Source: JBBQKP01 sp038326995
GTDB taxonomy: Bacteria > Planctomycetota > Phycisphaerae > Tepidisphaerales > Tepidisphaeraceae
DNA: 35,612 bases
Assembly (NCBI GenBank): GCA_038326995.1
Contig: JBBQKP010000007.1
Coordinates: 1-35,612 of the forward strand
Direction of reading: 5' to 3'
Positions within the stretch are counted from its first letter, which is position 1, and every line of letters starts with the position of its first letter. Position numbers and translations under genes: made by a program. Shown here one piece after another: positions 32,519 through 35,612 of this stretch. The notes below the pieces were generated by a model. It was not told the origin of the DNA. It searched no databases and saw nothing but the letters and a program-made list of their open reading frames with translations.

Positions 32519-33601
32519 TCACGAATCAAATAATTTTGAGTTCGAATCGTCCGCGGATTTATCGTCGTCGCCATCATCGACAGCCGTCTCCCGCACGGGC
32601 AGGCCCAGATGAAGATAGCCCTGCCGCGTCACACGCCTGCCCTGCCTGGTCCGCGTCACCATCGCCGTCTGCAGCAGATAAGGCTCCAGCACATCTTCAA
32701 GCGTGTCGCGTTCTTCGCCCATCGTCGCCGCCACCGCTTCGATCCCGACAGGCCCGCCGTCGTAAACATCAATGATGATTCTCAGGAACGCGCGATCCTG
32801 TTCGTCCAAACCCTTGCTATCGATCCCCTCAAGATCGAGCGACTTCTGCGTGATTGCGCGCGTCAGCGTTCCGTCGCCTTCGACGCTCGCATAGTCGCGA
32901 ACCCTTCGCAGCAGCCGATTCGCCACGCGAGGCGTGCCCCGACTTCGCGACGCAAGCTCCGACAGCGCATCGCTTTTTGCCACCACCTTCAACTTCGTGG
33001 CGTTCGCCCGGAGCATGACGCCAAGCGCCTCGTGCGAGTAAAATTCCAGGTGCTCGCTCAGGCCAAAACGCCCGCGCATCGGGCCCGTCAACAGGCCGAG
33101 CCGCGTGGTCGCACCGATCAGCGTGAACGGCGGAAGCGGGATCGTCACCGTTCGCGCGTGCGGCCCGCTGTCGAGCGTGATATCAACCTTGAAATCCTCC
33201 ATCGCCGGATAAAGATATTCTTCCACGACCGCACTCAGCCTGTGTATTTCGTCGATGAACAAAACGTCGCCGGGCTGAAGCTTGGTCAGGATGCCGACGA
33301 GGTCCGCGCCCTTGGTTATGGCCGGCCCGTTAGTGACATGAACCTTTGCGCCCATCTCGTTGGCGATGACGTGCGCGAGCGTGGTCTTGCCCAGGCCGGG
33401 CGGGCCGTGCAAGAGCGCGTGATCGATCGGCTCGCCGCGCTTCTTCGCGGCCGTCACCGCGATCCGCAATTTTTCAATCAGCCTCTCCTGCCCCACGTAC
33501 TCCGCAAAGCGCGTCGGCCTGAGCGCGTAGTTGACCAGCTGCTCGTCGGGCAATCGATCGCTCGCGATCGGCTGGGCGGAAATGATTCGTTCACGGGCCA
33601 T
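32519..33601 (-). CDS. ruvB: Holliday junction branch migration ATPase RuvB
   Basis: 360 residues. Motifs: N-terminal L-R-P-T-R-F-A-E-Y-V-G-Q (27-38), Walker A GPPGLGKTT (66-74), Walker B L-F-I-D-E-I-H (114-120), sensor 1 G-A-T-T-R (163-167), G-P-M-R-G-R-F with the arginine finger (Arg176 by position), and a winged helix with R-V-T-R-Q-G-Y-L-H-L-G-L near 324-335. A short acidic tail (D-D-G-D-D-D) follows. With RuvA it drives branch migration at Holliday junctions; RuvC is not in the window. It is 55 bases after ruvA, the usual order. Confidence 0.97.
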   Translation of the reverse strand: MARERIISAQPIASDRLPDEQLVNYALRPTRFAEYVGQERLIEKLRIAVTAAKKRGEPIDHALLHGPPGLGKTTLAHVIANEMGAKVHVTNGPAITKGADLVGILTKLQPGDVLFIDEIHRLSAVVEEYLYPAMEDFKVDITLDSGPHARTVTIPLPPFTLIGATTRLGLLTGPMRGRFGLSEHLEFYSHEALGVMLRANATKLKVVAKSDALSELASRSRGTPRVANRLLRRVRDYASVEGDGTLTRAITQKSLDLEGIDSKGLDEQDRAFLRIIIDVYDGGPVGIEAVAATMGEERDTLEDVLEPYLLQTAMVTRTRQGRRVTRQGYLHLGLPVRETAVDDGDDDKSADDSNSKLFDS

Positions 33602-33656
33602 CTTGAAAACAGTAAACCTTGCCAGATTGAAAATAAAAAGAGTCTCTTGCCAAAAC

Positions 33657-34283
33657 TCAGCTCCTGAGTTTCAACATCGCCTTCACCAGCGCATCAGTCG
33701 TATTCAGCCCGTCCTCCTGCTGCTTCGCACGCAAGAGCAAACCTTCCGCGTCGTTGCGCCGCTCGCCGAGCACCACGAGCGAGTCGATCGCGTTCTGCTC
33801 TGCCGGCGAGAATCGCTTCGTCGAAACGCCCTTCATCACGCCGTTACTCACGATCGCGTCGCCGACGAATTCGCCCACCTTACCGCTCAGCTCCGCGACG
33901 ATCAGCTCTGCCGTGCGTTTGCCGATGCCCTTGAGCTGCGTCAGTTGCCGCGCGTCCTTGCTCTCGATCGCCGCCGCGATCTGCGACACGCCCACGGTCA
34001 AGGCACGCAGCGCGGTCTTCGGGCCGATGCCCTTGACGGTGATGAATTTTTCAAAAAATCGCTTATCGTCACGCCTGAGAAATCCGATGAGAACCGGCTC
34101 AAAACTGTTGCCGTCGCCCTGCAGATAAAAAATCGTGTGCAGCGTCACGTCCCTTCCGACCTGATCGCGAAGTTCCGGCACATCAACCGCGGGTACGAGC
34201 AACTCATAAACGATCGGCCCGGCAGCGACATGTGCCCGCTCTTCGTCCGCGAATTTGAGTTCCCCGCTAAGGCTTGAAATCAC
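33657..34283 (-). CDS. ruvA: Holliday junction-binding protein RuvA
   Basis: 208 residues (family about 200) from a GTG at 34283 without a clear Shine-Dalgarno sequence. The N-terminal OB domain starts M-I-S-S-L-S-G and contains G-P-I-V-Y-E-L-L-V. Two helix-hairpin-helix motifs follow: V-K-G-I-G-P-K-T-A-L-R-A-L (83-95) and L-K-G-I-G-K-R-T-A-E-L-I-V-A-E-L (117-132). The C-terminal domain III (about 155-208) ends with the RuvB-contacting helices, A-L-V-K-A-M-L-K-L. Usual RuvA has acidic pin residues between the OB strands; D-E-E at 13-15 and nearby residues fit. It is followed by ruvB. Confidence 0.96.
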   Translation of the reverse strand: MISSLSGELKFADEERAHVAAGPIVYELLVPAVDVPELRDQVGRDVTLHTIFYLQGDGNSFEPVLIGFLRRDDKRFFEKFITVKGIGPKTALRALTVGVSQIAAAIESKDARQLTQLKGIGKRTAELIVAELSGKVGEFVGDAIVSNGVMKGVSTKRFSPAEQNAIDSLVVLGERRNDAEGLLLRAKQQEDGLNTTDALVKAMLKLRS

Positions 34284-34379
34284 AATCGCGAAGATACGTC
34301 GGCGCGATCATTTCTCCCAATGTTGAGTCTGATGCGACGTTTCAAGTTTCAAAGCTCTGTTATTCTGCGAATAAAAGAT

Positions 34380-35612
34380 TCACAGCGCCTTGATCCGCAC
34401 GAAGTCTTCACCGACCGGCATCGCATACGGCCGAAACTTTTCGATCGTTCCCTGCTCCTCGCTGAAGTAAACCGCGCGAAAGAAACCGAGCTTGTTCGCG
34501 ACCGGCGAATCAATCAGCACGCTGCTGTCAGCCGCGGACATCTGCAGCAGAATGCGGTGATCGAACTCGCGCAGCATGCCGCGTTCGAGTGTGCGGTCCA
34601 GCGCCGCGGCCGTGTCGACCCACGCGATCGTGTGCACGCCGACGGTCGGCCCGTCTCGCAAAACTTCCGCGATCGCCTTGTCGGCCGACTGCGCCTGAGG
34701 CTCGTCGGTCGCGTCCATATTAAACGCGAATTTCTCCTCGGCCTTGCGAAGTTCGCGAAACCGCTGCAGCCCGCTCACGATGAAATAAATCGGCTCGTCA
34801 TTCGGATTCACAAGTCGATCTCGAACGATTTCCGCGAGCTTCACGACCGCCGCCGCCGCGTCGCGATATTGCACGCGTTCGACATTCTGCGGCAGCACCC
34901 GCGCGGCTTCGACAAGCTGTCCGAAGTCGGCTTCGTCCGCATCGTCCATGCCCAGCACAACAAACCGTACGGAGTTTCTGGGCGACTGAACACTCAGCGA
35001 GATCATCGCCCAGGCCAGCACGCTTGATGCCTGCTCCGCCTGCTGGCCGATGATCAGCACGTTGCAACCCGCTCGACGTTTCATCACGACCTGCGTCGGC
35101 GGCTTGATCGCGACGGCCTCGCCGAGGAACGCAGACGCATTTAGGACTCGCTGTGCTCGCGATGAGAACTCCTGTGACAGCGCCGCAAGCTCCGCGTTCG
35201 CCGACGCATTCGCTGGCGCGTTGCCCTCGAAGCTCACAGTCGACAGGCCGCGGCCGGGGCTGGCTTCGTACATCTTTCGTACGATCGAAAGACCCGTCTC
35301 GCGCTCGTCTTCGGTGAGCCACGAGACCTGAAACGGACTGTTGTTCTCGATCGCTCCGCCCGCATCGTTGTAGATCGCCTCGCCGGGCCTGGTGAGAAGT
35401 CGAGCTGCGCTATTTGTGTCACCGAGAATGAGTTGACTGTCCGCCTCCGTGCACTGCAGCGCGACTCGAACCGCCATCTGACCCATCGTCGTACGCGGCA
35501 GCGTTGTGCTCCCGCCGATCGTCTGACTTCCGAGCACCACGTGCATTCCGAACGCTCGCCCCTGCCTGACCAACCGGTCCACAAGCAAACTCGCCTCCTG
35601 GCTCAGCTTGTC
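34380..35612 (-). CDS. FtsK/SpoIIIE-like multi-ATPase, C-terminal part (5' end outside window)
   Basis: The frame is open to the right edge, giving 410 residues of the C-terminal part. The first visible stretch D-K-L-S-Q-E-A-S followed by D-R-L-V-R-Q-G-R-A-F-G-M-H-V-V-L-G-S-Q-T is the end of an FtsK/SpoIIIE ATPase domain (after its Walker B). Then come M-A-V-R-V-A-L-Q-C and A-A-R-L-L-T-R-P-G-E-A. A second ATPase-like module starts about residue 175: G-C-N-V-L-I-I-G-Q-Q sits where a P-loop would be, but the G-K-S/T is absent. Later Y-F-I-V-S-G-L-Q-R-F resembles a Walker B strand without acidic residues. Tandem, partly degenerate modules of this kind are seen in EssC/EccC and in planctomycete FtsK-like proteins of unknown role. 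Confidence 0.75.
   Translation of the reverse strand, partial: DKLSQEASLLVDRLVRQGRAFGMHVVLGSQTIGGSTTLPRTTMGQMAVRVALQCTEADSQLILGDTNSAARLLTRPGEAIYNDAGGAIENNSPFQVSWLTEDERETGLSIVRKMYEASPGRGLSTVSFEGNAPANASANAELAALSQEFSSRAQRVLNASAFLGEAVAIKPPTQVVMKRRAGCNVLIIGQQAEQASSVLAWAMISLSVQSPRNSVRFVVLGMDDADEADFGQLVEAARVLPQNVERVQYRDAAAAVVKLAEIVRDRLVNPNDEPIYFIVSGLQRFRELRKAEEKFAFNMDATDEPQAQSADKAIAEVLRDGPTVGVHTIAWVDTAAALDRTLERGMLREFDHRILLQMSAADSSVLIDSPVANKLGFFRAVYFSEEQGTIEKFRPYAMPVGEDFVRIKAL

Overview
The window looks like chromosomal DNA from a planctomycete, most likely of the Phycisphaerae side. I judge this from gene content, not from a search. The signs are a moderately high G+C content, a PEP-CTERM protein with HAF repeats, a MacB-type exporter split into separate ATPase and permease genes, many TolB-like WD40/PD40 lipoproteins, a planctomycete-style TPR protein, a very large OstA/LptC-like protein beside kdsD, and an FtsK/SpoIIIE-type multi-ATPase. 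TTG and GTG starts are frequent. I see no phage, insertion sequence, CRISPR array or rRNA. Most of it is ordinary housekeeping and envelope DNA.

Layout. 1-4955 (+): the tail of an unidentified gene (perhaps a MacA-like adaptor), an ABC ATPase, a MacB-like permease, a TolC-like outer-membrane lipoprotein and a TolB-like lipoprotein. 4961-6766 (-): a secreted HEAT/TPR protein, divergent from gyrB (6914-9382, +). 9572-11737 (+): a second ABC ATPase/permease pair of the LolD/FtsX type. 11787-15420 (-): a PEP-CTERM/HAF protein, a CobW-type GTPase and ornithine carbamoyltransferase. 15832-15903 (+): tRNA-Gly(CCC). 15954-20304 (-): kdsD followed by the large OstA/LptC-like protein, which points to lipopolysaccharide synthesis and transport. 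20392-23930 (+): ComEC and a rhomboid protease. 23960-25731 (-): scpA then folD. A 589-base stretch without genes (25732-26320) carries two related hairpins. 26321-29234 (+): a large CgeB-like glycosyltransferase and a Bax-inhibitor-1 family membrane protein. 29304-35612 (-): from the right edge inwards, an FtsK/SpoIIIE-like ATPase (5' end outside the window), ruvA, ruvB, a GNAT acetyltransferase, a DUF502 membrane protein, a second TolB-like lipoprotein and a small lipoprotein coupled to it.

How the genes fit together. The theme is the cell envelope: a tripartite exporter, a second LolCDE/MacB-like transporter, Kdo precursor synthesis plus LPS transport, several lipoproteins, a glycosyltransferase and a cell-surface PEP-CTERM protein. 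Housekeeping genes (gyrB, argF, folD, scpA, ruvAB, comEC) are interspersed.

Points that deserve a second look: (1) two identical-architecture dyads (TGCAA-N5-TTGCA) placed on the -35 box and the start site of the PEP-CTERM promoter; (2) a FolD in which three canonical active-site residues (Lys, Gln, Asp) and the NADP-contacting Arg are all replaced; (3) short three-copy tandem repeats at three gene junctions and inside two coding regions, one of them forming a chain of ATGA stop/start overlaps; (4) the FtsK-like protein whose last ATPase-like module has lost its P-loop, as in EssC/EccC of type VII secretion; (5) the related hairpin pair in the longest non-coding gap.
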